Positions 1 through 8,501 of a stretch of DNA of 64,000 bases are shown here, one piece after another. Both the position numbers and the translations under genes were made by a program. Numbering within the stretch: position 1 is the first letter of the stretch; every line of letters begins with the position of its first letter. The notes below the pieces were generated by a model that ran no database searches, was not told the DNA's origin, and worked only from the letters and a program-made list of their open reading frames with translations. This DNA is from Phytohabitans aurantiacus (lineage in GTDB: Bacteria; Actinomycetota; Actinomycetes; Mycobacteriales; Micromonosporaceae). Location of the stretch: contig NZ_BSDI01000017.1 of NCBI RefSeq assembly GCF_027923225.1, forward strand, positions 155,904-219,903. Reading direction: 5' to 3'.

Positions 1-92
1 TCCGCCGTATGGTGCGGATGCTGGTCGCACTGGTCGAGCTCGTTGGCGGCCGAAATGGCAGCGAGGGATCCGGTTGTGGACGGCGACATGCA

Positions 93-239
93 TCATGGCG
101 GGGACGAGGGGGCGACTGCTCCGGCGACGAGCTGCCTGACCGTCGACTCGGCGCGTCCGGATGCGCGGCTGAGCACCCTCGGCGTGAGCCTGCGGTTGGC
201 CATAAGGCCGGTCAATATCTCTGTGAAGTCCTGTCGCAT
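93..239 (-). pseudogene. Truncated XRE-type helix-turn-helix regulator
   Basis: A 48-residue reading frame from an ATG at 239 is closely similar to the first half of the HTH gene at 39195-39547: it shares MRxDFxEILTGLM, NRRLT and VLSRASGRAEST before ending in SSPP and a stop. The rest of the DNA-binding domain is missing, and the DNA beyond the stop only loosely resembles the 3' part of the other copy. The 5' flank is also conserved, including the CCGGTACCGG palindrome. I infer a duplicated regulator gene that lost its 3' half by deletion. It is too short to fold as an HTH domain, so it is probably non-functional. Confidence 0.65.
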
Positions 240-251
240 CAGCGCACGCTA

Positions 252-261
252 CCGGTACCGG
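252..261. promoter_or_regulatory. Palindrome CCGGTACCGG upstream of the HTH remnant
   Basis: A perfect 10-bp palindrome lies 13 bp upstream of the remnant's ATG. The same palindrome sits at the same distance upstream of the homologous HTH gene near 39.5 kb (39560-39569). Position and conservation suggest an autoregulatory operator. This is inference. Confidence 0.4.
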
Positions 262-429
262 CGCCCGGCATGACGTTCTAGCGCGACAGCGCGGAGGTTA
301 GTACGTCGCGCAGACTCGACCTCGGGTTCGCCACCGGCCCTCGATGTACGGGTGAGGGGCTTTCGTTGCTCGCTGAACGCGCCGATTGGGTGCGGTTCCC
401 GATCGGCGTCTCGCGGACACGGAGAGACG

Positions 430-1161
430 TCAGCCCAGGTGCCGGGCGAAGAACCGCACGGTGCTGTCCAGCTCGAATGCCGGGATGTCCCCGTGCTTGC
501 CGGGGTTGGCGTGCAGCGTCTTCTGCGTGGAAGCAAAGGCGTCGAACAGCGCCAAGCTCTCGGCTCGCGGTACCCGCTCATCGTCCCACTGCACCAGGAA
601 CTCCACCGGGACGGTGATCCGTGCGGCGGTCTCGGCCGACACTACGGCCCCGGCCAGGCCCAGCACCGCCGCGCGGACCCGGGGCTCGGCGGCAACGAAC
701 GGAACACCGAGTCCACAACCCAACGACAAACCCCAATAGCCCACCGGACCCGCGCCGACATGGTCGAGTTTTTGGACCGCGTCCAGGACCGCCCGCCACT
801 CCACGACGGTCGGGCCAGCCACGAGCGCCTGGAAATCAGCGATCAGCGAAGCCAGATCCTCTCCGGCATCCATGCGCGCCTGATGCTCGGTCGCGATCCG
901 GTCGAATTCCTCATCCCTGGGCCGGTCACCATGGCCCGTCACGTCGACCGCCACCACCGCGAAACCACACTCGGCCGCGAAGCGGCGGGCACGAACCGTG
1001 ATGCCGGGGGCCATCTTGTGCTGCCCGCCGCCGTGTCCCATCAGGATCAGGGCACGCGCACCAGCGGCGCCATCCGGCGTCCACAGCATGCCCGGGATCT
1101 CACCGAGCGTGAAGAGCTGTTCGCGGACGCCATCGGACGACGTCTCAGAGGTGAAGCGCAT
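430..1161 (-). CDS. Alpha/beta hydrolase (dienelactone hydrolase-like)
   Basis: This is a 243-residue cytosolic alpha/beta hydrolase. The early GHGGG segment (near residue 42) fits an oxyanion-hole loop, the nucleophile elbow is GLSLGCG (about residue 145), and a late HGD (about residue 224) supplies the likely catalytic His. The middle has the DVTGHGD segment common in FrsA/dienelactone-hydrolase-type esterases. The substrate cannot be told from sequence. The gene stands alone on the minus strand, about 50 bp downstream of a nucleotidyltransferase gene on the same strand, so the two could be cotranscribed. Confidence 0.8.
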   Translation of the reverse strand: MRFTSETSSDGVREQLFTLGEIPGMLWTPDGAAGARALILMGHGGGQHKMAPGITVRARRFAAECGFAVVAVDVTGHGDRPRDEEFDRIATEHQARMDAGEDLASLIADFQALVAGPTVVEWRAVLDAVQKLDHVGAGPVGYWGLSLGCGLGVPFVAAEPRVRAAVLGLAGAVVSAETAARITVPVEFLVQWDDERVPRAESLALFDAFASTQKTLHANPGKHGDIPAFELDSTVRFFARHLG

Positions 1162-1209
1162 AGCGTTCCAGCCTTCGCGATACCCGCTCTTGTCGCAGTC
1201 CGCTGCTCA

Positions 1210-1779
1210 TCACATGCCGTAGCGTACGTCGGCCGCTCCGAGGCGGCCGTCGGTCGTCTCCGCGGAGGCCAGCCTTCGGAGTATCGCCATGTCGGTGATG
1301 TCCTTCTGTCGCCATGGCCGGCCGTTGCGCAGGCGGGGGAACTGCTCCTTCATGGCGAGCATGCCGGAGACACTCATGGCCAGGACCGGCGTGCCGTCGA
1401 GCGTCACGGGCTCCTCGCCGAACGAGCCTGGCGGGAACAGCCAGTCGGAGAACCGCCCAAGGGGCTGGCTGAACGTTCCGTCTGGCCAACGATCAAAGTA
1501 AGCGGTGCTGAACGAAACCTCGCCCGACGTGAACTCGCAAGCCTCCTCTGGCGGTTGAGTCGGCAGAGCCGTGGCGCCCGCTTCTACGAGAAGCGCCTTG
1601 GAGCGCTCGGCATGAATACGCTCAACCCAGAACTCCACGTCGCCGTGCTCACGCGTAATCCGGCCGATCCTCGCATCAAGTCCCCAGCCTCCGAACAGCC
1701 ACGCTGGGATATCGCCCGCCTCCAGGACCGCGACGACCTCGCGAATAACACGCAACTGCCCTCCGGTCTTGTCTTCCAT
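1210..1779 (-). CDS. Nucleotidyltransferase of the aminoglycoside/lincosamide adenylyltransferase-like family
   Basis: The N-terminal region contains LFGGWGLDARIGRITREHGD followed by VEFWV. This matches the GG-W...R-H-x-D nucleotide-transfer motif of small nucleotidyltransferases related to aminoglycoside 2''-adenylyltransferase and lincosamide nucleotidyltransferases. The reading frame is open further upstream, but MEDKTGG (189 residues) is the likely start because the extension looks non-coding. Known family members transfer AMP to antibiotics or small molecules; whether this one gives resistance cannot be read from sequence. The canonical GDxD is GDVE here, so the second metal-binding acid is Glu, which may reduce or alter activity. 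Confidence 0.65.
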   Translation of the reverse strand: MEDKTGGQLRVIREVVAVLEAGDIPAWLFGGWGLDARIGRITREHGDVEFWVERIHAERSKALLVEAGATALPTQPPEEACEFTSGEVSFSTAYFDRWPDGTFSQPLGRFSDWLFPPGSFGEEPVTLDGTPVLAMSVSGMLAMKEQFPRLRNGRPWRQKDITDMAILRRLASAETTDGRLGAADVRYGM

Positions 1780-1946
1780 GGTGCGATCCTGCCACGCAGG
1801 TGGACTGGCTACCCGCCCGCTGGCGCCAGTGGCCGAACCTATCTGGACCACGCCGCTGCCCACGACATCAGCGCACTCGAAGCGATCCGCGTGGTGCTAT
1901 CCGGTCCCGCGCTGGTCCACGTCGAAAACCACGTGAACGAAGCCCG

Positions 1947-2160
1947 TCAGACGGCCGACGGCGCTCGGCAATGATCGTGGCGGTGCTGGCGGGGGGAAGC
2001 GAGGCGCGCCGACCACACCGCAGTGCGTTCGCCGAGCAGATCGGTGTCGAGATAGGTGTCGGCATGCAGCGCGGCGACGCGTCCGGCATCACCGACTCCG
2101 GCAGGGCTGAAGATGATCGGGCGGTCAGGGCGAGCGACCGGGGTGCGGGGGAGTGGGACA
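1947..2160 (-). pseudogene. GNAT acetyltransferase N-terminal remnant
   Basis: An open stretch without a good start codon reads GVGDAGRVAALHADTYLDTD followed by LLGERTAVWSARL, then stops shortly after. This is the typical beginning of a GNAT acetyltransferase, but the usual segment between ALHADSW and the AYLD region is missing and nothing after WSARL remains. The acetyl-CoA binding motif is therefore gone. It is a decayed fragment with a small internal deletion. Confidence 0.6.
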
Positions 2161-2216
2161 CAGTGACAAACTCCTCTACTCGCGGCTTACCGGGCACCCC
2201 GCCGGCGAGCGGCGGA

Positions 2217-2233
2217 TGCCGGCCAGCAAGCCG
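2217..2233. repeat. 17-bp repeat TGCCGGCCAGCAAGCCG, copy 1
   Basis: This exact 17-mer recurs at 6524-6540. It can form a short hairpin, CGGC-CAGCAA-GCCG. It lies just past the 3' end of the DUF2000-DinB gene, so it may act as a terminator element. No T-tract follows. Confidence 0.4.
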
Positions 2234-2266
2234 CGGTGTGCGCGCCTGGTCAAATGGCGGGCGGGT

Positions 2267-3328
2267 CTACATGCCGATGGTTCCGTCGATTCGTTCGCGG
2301 AGGAGGTCGGCGTGCCCGTTGTGGCGGGCGTACTCCTCGATCATGTGAATGAGGACCCAACGCAGTGAGACGGTGCCGCGCCAGGTGTCGTGGCCTTCGA
2401 CGTCCAGGTCGCGGGCTTTGGCGATGAACGTGTCGGCGAACGTGACCTCGTCGTGCCAGGCTCGGCGGGCTGCGGCGATGACGGTGGGGTCGGGTACCGC
2501 GTCGTCGAAGTCGCCGTCCGGGTTGGTTTGGGACGAGAACCGCGGGGGCGCGTGTTGCCCTGCCAGGACCTGGCGGAACCAGCGGCGCTCCACGTCGGCG
2601 AGATGTCGGATGAGGCCGAGAAGCGACAGGGTTGATGGCGGCACTGTACGGCTGGCCAGGGCCTTCTCGACGTCGGAGCATTTCAGCGTGAGTGTGTTGC
2701 GCTGGGCTCGCAGCATGTCGTGCAGTAGCTGCCGTTCGTTGCCGTTGGCGGGTGTGGTGAAGCGGCGGTCGTCGACGGCGGGGAACAGCCCTGCCCTCCT
2801 ACGCGTGCTGTACGGCTGTGCATTGACCGGCGCCTCGGCGGCGTAGAGCGGGAGTCGCTTCGTCAGAGCGGTAATCCGGTTACGCGGGCCGTACGCCGCG
2901 ACGGCGACGTAGTCGATCTCGTCCGCGGGCGTTGCGGCGAGGGCGGCCATGTAGCCGTCGTAGGTCCGGGCCTGTCGGGCGACCTCGTTGAAGCCCACAG
3001 TGATCAGGTCGCCGTTGGCGCGAGCGATGCGGTGCAGGTCGCGGAGTTGATCGGCGGTGGCGCTCAGGATGGGCACCGGATGGGGGTTCAGCCCCGCGTG
3101 CAGCTCGCCGGATCCGTCCTTGGCGTCGGCCGCTGCTGGATGGGGCAGCCGTCCGCCGAGGCTCAACGCCAGCACCGCTGCGGCGTTGGCCGCCGATGCG
3201 GCCGGCAGGTCGGCACGCAGGACGATCACGAGTTTTGTTGTCAGGGTCACGGGGCTGTACTCCAGAGCGGTCGGAGATTGATGGTGCGGCTGCGTCGGCG
3301 AGTGGTGGCTAAGGTCAACGGTGGCCAT
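2267..3328 (-). CDS. DUF2000 - DinB (DUF664) fusion protein
   Basis: Two families are joined in one 353-residue frame. Residues about 30-160 (from TTKLVIVLRADLPAA to TALTKRLPLYA) match DUF2000, a small peptidyl-tRNA-hydrolase-2-like fold of unknown role. Residues about 180-353 match the mini-DinB/DUF664 four-helix family, with helix signatures LIRHLADVERRWFR and VLIHMIEEYARHNGHADLLR and His residues at the positions used for metal binding. The chosen ATG at 3328 overlaps the end of the upstream dehydrogenase gene by 14 bp, which suggests translational coupling. DinB-family proteins include thiol-dependent transferases; the substrate here is unknown. The fusion could be genuine or created by loss of a stop codon. 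Confidence 0.75.
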   Translation of the reverse strand: MATVDLSHHSPTQPHHQSPTALEYSPVTLTTKLVIVLRADLPAASAANAAAVLALSLGGRLPHPAAADAKDGSGELHAGLNPHPVPILSATADQLRDLHRIARANGDLITVGFNEVARQARTYDGYMAALAATPADEIDYVAVAAYGPRNRITALTKRLPLYAAEAPVNAQPYSTRRRAGLFPAVDDRRFTTPANGNERQLLHDMLRAQRNTLTLKCSDVEKALASRTVPPSTLSLLGLIRHLADVERRWFRQVLAGQHAPPRFSSQTNPDGDFDDAVPDPTVIAAARRAWHDEVTFADTFIAKARDLDVEGHDTWRGTVSLRWVLIHMIEEYARHNGHADLLRERIDGTIGM

Positions 3329-4373
3329 CCCGGATGCGTTGGCGGGCCCAGGAGCGGGCGGCGTCGGCCGGGGTCGAGCCGGTGGCGCGGGCGGTATGCA
3401 GGATGTCGGTGAGGGTGCTAGCGATGCCGCGGAGCCGGACGGCGGCCTGGGCGGAGGTCTCATGGTGCAGCTCCACGGCGGTGGCGTGGATGATGCCGCC
3501 CGCGCTGACGACGACGTCCGGTGCCCAGAGGATGCCACGCTCGTGCAGCAGGTCGGCGGTGGCCGCGGCGTCGAGTTGATTGTTGGCTGGTCCGGCGATC
3601 GCGGCGCAGCGCAGCGTCGGCACCGAGCGCGCCGTCAGCACGCCGCCGAGCGCCGCGGGAACGAGCACGTCTACATCGGCTGTCAGGCAGCCCTGCGGGC
3701 TGGCCCAGGCGGCACCGGCAGCGTCGGTGAGCGTACGTCGACCCTCGTCGATGTCACCGGCGATCAGGGTCGCGCCGGCGTCGGCGAGCATCCGTAGCAC
3801 GTGGCCGCCGACGCGACCGAGGCCGAGTACGGCGAAGCTGCGTGCGGACAGGTCGGCCGAGCCGAATCGCTCAGCACACAGAGCGTGCAGCGCGGCGAGC
3901 ACACCGACGGCGGTGTGCTCAGAGGAGTCGCCGCTGCCGCCGTGGTCCACCGGTCGGCAGAACGCATGCGGGGTCCGTTCGGCGATCGTGACCATATCGG
4001 CCGGTCCGGTGCCCACGTCGGGACCGGTGGCGTAGGTGCCGGCCAGGCCGGCGATGACGTCGCCCACGTCGTGCAGCACAGCCCTGCGACCGGCCGCGTC
4101 GAGTGTCCTGCCCGGGGGTAGGGCGACGACGGTCTTGCCGCCACCATTGGGTAGTCCGGCCAGTGCGCACTTGTCGGACATAGCGGCGGAGAGCCGCAGC
4201 GCGTCGGTGAGCCCGTCCCGCCAGTGCGGGTAGTGCGCGAGCCGGCAACCACCGATGGCCTGCCCGAGCGCGGTGGAGTGCACCGCCACCACGATCGGCA
4301 GGCTGGACCGCGCGCCCCGCCTGACGACGACGTGTTCGTGCATAACCTCGGTGTCGATGTCGGTCGCGACCAC
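3315..4373 (-). CDS. vdh: Leucine/valine-type amino-acid dehydrogenase
   Basis: This 352-residue protein belongs to the Glu/Leu/Phe/Val dehydrogenase family, which oxidatively deaminates branched-chain amino acids with NAD. The substrate-binding region reads AAMSDKCALAGLPNGGGK, giving the two conserved lysines (about K68 and K80). GPDVGT carries the catalytic Asp, and VLGLGRVGGHV is the Rossmann dinucleotide loop. Length is normal for valine or leucine dehydrogenase. It is divergent from an Lrp/AsnC regulator 109 bp away, the usual arrangement for valine dehydrogenase in actinomycetes, where it feeds branched precursors into fatty acids and polyketides. The exact amino acid preferred is inferred. 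Confidence 0.8.
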   Translation of the reverse strand: MVATDIDTEVMHEHVVVRRGARSSLPIVVAVHSTALGQAIGGCRLAHYPHWRDGLTDALRLSAAMSDKCALAGLPNGGGKTVVALPPGRTLDAAGRRAVLHDVGDVIAGLAGTYATGPDVGTGPADMVTIAERTPHAFCRPVDHGGSGDSSEHTAVGVLAALHALCAERFGSADLSARSFAVLGLGRVGGHVLRMLADAGATLIAGDIDEGRRTLTDAAGAAWASPQGCLTADVDVLVPAALGGVLTARSVPTLRCAAIAGPANNQLDAAATADLLHERGILWAPDVVVSAGGIIHATAVELHHETSAQAAVRLRGIASTLTDILHTARATGSTPADAARSWARQRIRDGHR

Positions 4374-4482
4374 GATGGCTCCCTGTCTTGCGCTCGTCGA
4401 AACGACACCGACAGTAGTGAGATGGCCGGCGTAGGCCGGCGCTCAGCGAACGTTATTCGGAGGAGATGGCAAGATTTCGGTC
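4374..4482. promoter_or_regulatory. Divergent promoter region between vdh-like gene and Lrp regulator
   Basis: This 109-bp spacer must carry both promoters. It contains the dyad CGAA-N5-TTCG (4447-4459) and the repeat GCCGGC-GTAG-GCCGGC. Lrp-family proteins usually bind the shared region of such divergent pairs; which dyad is used is not clear. The regulator's start is preceded by CGGAGGAG. Confidence 0.4.
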
Positions 4483-4941
4483 GTGGACGAACTTGATACG
4501 GCGATCATCCAGCACCTGCAAACACATGCGCGACAGACCAACCGCGAATTGGCCCGCGCGGTCGGCATCGCACCGTCCACGTGCCTCGAGCGCGTGCGCT
4601 CCCTACGGGAGCGCGGCGTGATCACCGGATACCACGCCGAGATCAATCTCACCGCTCTGAACCGCGGGGTTCAGGCCCTGCTGCACGTACAGGTCCGGCC
4701 TTTGAGCCGCACGGTGATCGACGGCTTCAAGAAGTACACGATGGGGCTGCCCGAGGTGGTGTCGGTGTTCGTCGTGGCCGGTGGCGACGACTTCCTCGTT
4801 CACGTCGCGGTGCCCAGCGTGGACAGCCTGCACGCATTCCTCATGGACAAGTTCAGCGGACGCCGCGAAATTGTCGGATTCCGCAGCTCGGTCATCTACC
4901 AACACGCCCGAAAGCAGGTCATCGAACCACTTGACTTGTGA
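4483..4941 (+). CDS. Lrp/AsnC-family transcriptional regulator
   Basis: The 152-residue protein starts with GTG at 4483. An N-terminal winged HTH (residues about 1-60) includes NRELARAVGIAPSTCLERVR. The C-terminal RAM/AsnC ligand domain (about 65-145) includes VVAGGDDFLVHVAV. Lrp-type proteins assemble as dimers to octamers and sense amino acids. Its divergent position next to a branched-chain amino-acid dehydrogenase strongly suggests it regulates that gene in response to Leu, Ile or Val. Confidence 0.85.
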   Translation: MDELDTAIIQHLQTHARQTNRELARAVGIAPSTCLERVRSLRERGVITGYHAEINLTALNRGVQALLHVQVRPLSRTVIDGFKKYTMGLPEVVSVFVVAGGDDFLVHVAVPSVDSLHAFLMDKFSGRREIVGFRSSVIYQHARKQVIEPLDL

Positions 4942-5160
4942 GGAAGCGAAGCGCGGGGCCGACCAGCCAGAATGTGCACGGCCCGCTGTGGGACCTGGCC
5001 GAGGACGCGGACTCCGCACGGCTGATCGAGACGACCCTGCGGTCCGGCAAGCCGGTCGCCCTGGTGTGTCATGCCCCCGGCGTCCTGCGCCACCGGTCAA
5101 CGAGGACGGCACGCCGCTGGTGCGCGGCAAACGCGTCACCGGGTTCGCCAACTCTGTAAC
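4938..5160 (+). pseudogene. DJ-1/PfpI (Hsp31-like) fragment, frameshifted
   Basis: One frame reads GPLWDLAEDADSARLIE and then SGKPVALVCHAPGVLR, including the nucleophile Cys of class I glutamine-amidotransferase-like DJ-1/PfpI proteins. The homology continues in another frame as VNEDGTPLVRGKRVTGFANS, so a small indel near 5090 breaks the gene. The N-terminal third and the C-terminus are also absent. It is a dead remnant right behind the Lrp gene. Confidence 0.75.
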
Positions 5161-5194
5161 CAGCTGAAGTGTGGGCCGGCTACAGCCGCGCTGT

Positions 5195-5830
5195 TCACTG
5201 GGCTTCGGGGATGGCTCTGAGATCCCACACGCTGACCGGCGCCTGCGGACCAGTGAGCCGGTGCCAGGCGGGGTGCATCGGGACAGTGGCCGTCAGCACG
5301 CGGCGGCGTGTCCTGCCTTCCACTTTATGAATCGGGAGGACGTCGGCAGCTGTGGTGCGTACGGTGGCCGCGGTGGTGTGTCTCAGAATGAGCCGTAGGG
5401 TGTCGAGACCGTCGGGCCCGCCACCCTCGTGCAGATGCCGTTGGTCGGGTTCGACGCCCTCCAGGATGGACGCTGGGCGCTGCGGTGGGTTGACGGCAAG
5501 CAGGTCGGCGTCGAATCGGGCGAGCTCGCGGAAGTCGAGTTGACGGGCCGTCAGCCGCGCAGGGGAAAGGTCTGCGATGGTGCGGGCCACGTTGGCGCGC
5601 GTGAGTTCCACCGCGGCGGGGTCGGCGTCGATCGCCAAGACGTGGTCGGCTCCTGCCCGCAGAGCGGCGATGGTGATGAGTCCAGCACCGCAGCCCGCAT
5701 CGACGACCGTGCCGCCGACGCAGTCACCCATGGCGGCCGCGAGCAGAGCCGAGAACCGCGAAGGCGCGTGGACGCCTGGCGCGACGGGCAACGAAGCGCC
5801 GAGAACGAACCAGGAATGCCAGTCGCTCAT
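5195..5830 (-). CDS. SAM-dependent methyltransferase (MTS/PrmC-like)
   Basis: A 211-residue class I methyltransferase. VVDAGCGAGLITIAALRAGA is the SAM-binding motif I, followed by the acidic loop IDADPAAVELTRANV, and LLAVNPPQRP is the NPPQ/NPPY-type motif IV seen in enzymes acting on planar nitrogen (PrmC, RsmC and RlmG types). The start at 5830 forms an ATGA overlap with the stop of the upstream GNAT gene, so the two are translationally coupled. The substrate is unknown; protein glutamine, rRNA bases and small molecules are all possible. Confidence 0.75.
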   Translation of the reverse strand: MSDWHSWFVLGASLPVAPGVHAPSRFSALLAAAMGDCVGGTVVDAGCGAGLITIAALRAGADHVLAIDADPAAVELTRANVARTIADLSPARLTARQLDFRELARFDADLLAVNPPQRPASILEGVEPDQRHLHEGGGPDGLDTLRLILRHTTAATVRTTAADVLPIHKVEGRTRRRVLTATVPMHPAWHRLTGPQAPVSVWDLRAIPEAQ

Positions 5831-6507
5831 CGCTCCGCCAGCCGTCGCCGCAGGAGGGCGCGAACGCTCGGCCACTCCGGCGCGACGACCGAGAAGATCG
5901 CGGAGTCGCGCAGTAGCCCGTCCTCACCCGGCGCCCACGATCGTGACCACCTGCGGAGCACACCCTCGAACGACGCGCCGGTCGCCGCGATGCTTGCCCG
6001 AGAGCGGGCGTTGCGGGCGTCGGTCTTGAGGTCGACCCGTTGGACGCGCCAGTTGTCGAAGGCGTTGGCGAACAGCAGCAGCTTGGCCTCGGTGTTGACG
6101 CCGGTGCCCTGCGCCTCGGCGGCCAGCCAGGTGAAGCCAATCTCGATGGCGTACAGCTCGTCGGTGCCTGAGCGTCGTCGCGGATTCCAGTACGCTGTGG
6201 CGCCGACCGCTCGACCGGTTTCGATCGCGATCTGAGCGTACGGCGTCAGCAAACCGTCGGTGGCCCGTCGCAGTTGCGCATCGATGTACTCGGTGACCTG
6301 CTCAGGAGTCGGCACCCAGGTCCAGCCGAAGCTTTCCCGGTCCCGTCCGACTGCGGCGGCGAGATCGCTAGTGTGCTCGTGGGTCAGGGGCTCGAGGCGA
6401 ACGAGTGAGCCTTCGAGGACTGGTTTGGGCAGGACCACGCCGCGCTCCCGAGTCGTGTCTTGTCCGGCACCCATGCGCCGGACCTGGTCATCACCCGGAG
6501 CACCCAC
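5827..6507 (-). CDS. GNAT N-acetyltransferase, RimJ/RimL type
   Basis: This 226-residue protein has the RimJ/RimL layout: LEGSLVRLEPLTHEH at the start of the domain, IEIGFTWLAAEAQGTGVNTE as the acetyl-CoA pyrophosphate-binding motif, and KTDARNARSRASIAATGASF near the end, the conserved segment where N-R-S contacts the cofactor. An alternative ATG lies 33 bp downstream of the first. It is coupled to the methyltransferase gene by a 4-bp overlap. The acetyl acceptor (ribosomal protein, amino acid or drug) cannot be predicted. Confidence 0.8.
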   Translation of the reverse strand: MGAPGDDQVRRMGAGQDTTRERGVVLPKPVLEGSLVRLEPLTHEHTSDLAAAVGRDRESFGWTWVPTPEQVTEYIDAQLRRATDGLLTPYAQIAIETGRAVGATAYWNPRRRSGTDELYAIEIGFTWLAAEAQGTGVNTEAKLLLFANAFDNWRVQRVDLKTDARNARSRASIAATGASFEGVLRRWSRSWAPGEDGLLRDSAIFSVVAPEWPSVRALLRRRLAER

Positions 6508-6523
6508 CCACGACCGAGGGGGT

Positions 6524-6540
6524 TGCCGGCCAGCAAGCCG
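6524..6540. repeat. 17-bp repeat TGCCGGCCAGCAAGCCG, copy 2
   Basis: Identical to 2217-2233. Here the hairpin is longer: GCCGGC-CAGCAA-GCCGG. It lies just upstream of the GNAT gene start rather than at a gene end. Confidence 0.4.
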
Positions 6541-6639
6541 GGGCTTAGCACTGGCACTCGTGACGCGATGGAGATTATCACCTCAGCAGCCGCCGGGTTC
6601 CTGAGCCAGTACGCACACAAGTAGTCGCGAGGGTGACCG

Positions 6640-7575
6640 CGACCACGCCCAAGGCTCCGACTGCACCAGGGGTCCTGGTGCGGAATCCCGTTCGCCACCG
6701 CCGAGCGATACCGCCGCCCCGTGGTCGCGGATCTCGATCCGGACCCCGGACTGCCTGCATCTGAACGTGTGGGCTCCCGAGCGGCCGACCGCCAACGCGC
6801 TTCCGGTGGCCGTGTACCTGCATGGCGGCGGATTCGAGCACCGCGCGAACACGCAGATCACCTCGAACGCCGCCGGCCTCGCCGCGTCGGGGCGCACCTT
6901 CGGAGGCGACCCCGATGACGTCACCGTCTTCGGCCACAGCGCCGGCGCCTGCTGCGCCCTCGGGCTGCTCGGGGCATCCTTCGCGGACGGCCTGTACCGG
7001 CGACTGGCCGGGTTCTCCGGCGCGCCATCGCGTCTCGTCCCGGCCTGGTGGGCCGAGGAACTCGCCTCGGCGTCGTCCTGGACGCCGAAGCACGGCCAGC
7101 GACGACATGGGCTGGTGAGTGACCAACGACCTCGACCCGTTCGCCCCGCACACCGTCGACCGCGTCACCGACGAAGTCGCGGGGTGGCGCACTCCCGCTC
7201 CCGTGCCAAGACGATCGTCGATGGCTTTGACGAGGGCGGCCGTACCCCCTGCCGAGGTCCGCGCCGCGCTCCTGACGGACTACATTTTTCACGCTCCCCC
7301 AGCCCGCGGCGCTCTAGCCAACGCCGCCGCAGGCGGCCACGCCCATCTCCTTGCGATCGGACCGGCCGCGGGCGCCCCCGCCGTGCACGGCACCGAGATG
7401 CACGCCCTGGTCGGCCAGGAACAGCCGGGCCGCAGCCCCGAACAGGCCGGCCGTGACACGCGTATCCGCGACATCGTGCTCGACTTCGTCACCGGCGAGC
7501 AGACCCGCCTGTGGCCCGCTGTCACCGACCGGCCCACCTCGGGAAGTGCCGGCAACCTCCCCTACGAGCCCATCA
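6640..7575 (+). pseudogene. Type B carboxylesterase remnant with deletions and frameshift
   Basis: Pieces of a carboxylesterase/lipase appear in order but in different frames: CGIPFATAERYRRPV, DCLHLNVWAPE, VAVYLHGGGFEHRANTQ (oxyanion hole), GGDPDDVTVFGHSAGA (catalytic Ser) and, in another frame, a C-terminal part with GTEMHALVGQEQPGRSPEQA and DIVLDFVTGEQ. About 70 residues are missing between the HGGGF and GHSAG segments. A frameshift near 7070-7120 separates the last part. Intact relatives are about 450-500 residues, so this is a degraded gene. Confidence 0.8.
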
Positions 7576-7791
7576 GCCGCGTTTGTGGGTGTGGTTCGCA
7601 CCGACTCTGCTTGTACGTCCGTCGGGGGCTAAGCCCGTGGGAGTGGTTGTCGGGCTTCGGTGCTCCGAAGCGGCTGAGAGATTCGATGCGCAGCGAGCCG
7701 AAGACTTCGGCGTTCGTCTCCGCGACGGAGCCGATCAGCTTCGGGAGGTCCGGCTTGCGGATGCCAACTCCTGTGGCCGGAAGCGATGGAC

Positions 7792-8213
7792 TCAGCGCTC
7801 CGTGAGCTTGCGCGCGAGCATGTCGGCGCGATGCGCGACCGCAGTGGCGAGCTGCTCGATCCTCCCGTTTCCGTATGGATCGGTGGGCACGGCGGCGTCG
7901 AGGAGTCGAAGGCTCTCTTCCACATCTTTGACGTAGACGGCGATCAGCGAGAGTTGGGTCGGCCTCAGGTGGGCGGTCGAGGGGGCACGGTATCGGCCAG
8001 GAAAACCTCGACGGTGGCGCGCAACGAATGGGCGGCGTGGACGCGTTCGGCGAAGGAGGCGTGTGGGTCGTGGACGTCGGCGGCGTTGCGCTTGATCGTC
8101 GCGAGCGACAGTCGGACGGCAACGCGGGCGTCTCGGGCGCGTAGCCAGTTGAATCCGTAGCCAATCACCGGGGCGCCGGAGCTGAAGCCGATCACACCGG
8201 AGATCAGGTTCAC
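7792..8213 (-). pseudogene. Small hypothetical gene interrupted by a frameshift
   Basis: The first part starts at 8213 and reads MNLISGVIGFSSGAPVIGYG, and continues through FAERVHAAHSLRATVEVFLA before an early stop at 7965. The neighbouring frame then shows well-formed coding sequence, LSLIAVYVKDVEESLRLLD and IEQLATAVAHRADMLARKL, ending at 7792. The two halves look like one helical protein of about 140 residues broken by a 1-2 bp indel near 7975. I do not recognise the family. The 220 bp before it (7575-7791) hold nothing I can identify. Confidence 0.5.
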
Positions 8214-8283
8214 CGAGATCGGATCAGCATCCAGTATGGATGGAACGCCGCGGATTCTCGGTCCGTAGGTCGCAGAGGCCGCG

Positions 8284-8501
8284 CGTGCACGACAGCGGCC
8301 CGCCGGCGAACCCCGCGCCCTCCGACAACCGGCCTGAACGTCGTTTTAACAGTCGTCTCAGGATCGCTCAGTATGAAGTAGGCATCGCCGTCCGACGCGG
8401 GTCTCGGCTTCGTCGGCATGGCCGAACGCGCCGCGCTTCACGGCGGCACGGTCAGCGCCGGCCCCGTACCGGATGGCCGCGACCCTGAAAGGCAGCCATT
8501 C
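8284..8501 (+). pseudogene. Histidine kinase C-terminal remnant
   Basis: Directly upstream of, and in frame with, the response regulator is the end of a DesK/NarX-type sensor kinase: GLGFVGMAERAALHGGTVSA plus GPVPDG, which corresponds to the G2 box and last strands of the HATPase domain. An in-frame stop at 8379-8381 precedes it. A second scrap, DSGPPANPAPSDN, in another frame near 8290 resembles the preceding kinase segment. The rest of the kinase is deleted. This explains why the response regulator has no partner. Confidence 0.65.

Noticed and set aside
352..1974. 540-codon frame across the first hydrolase and nucleotidyltransferase on the other strand
   Set aside because: It is the reverse complement of two recognisable genes and has no motif of its own.
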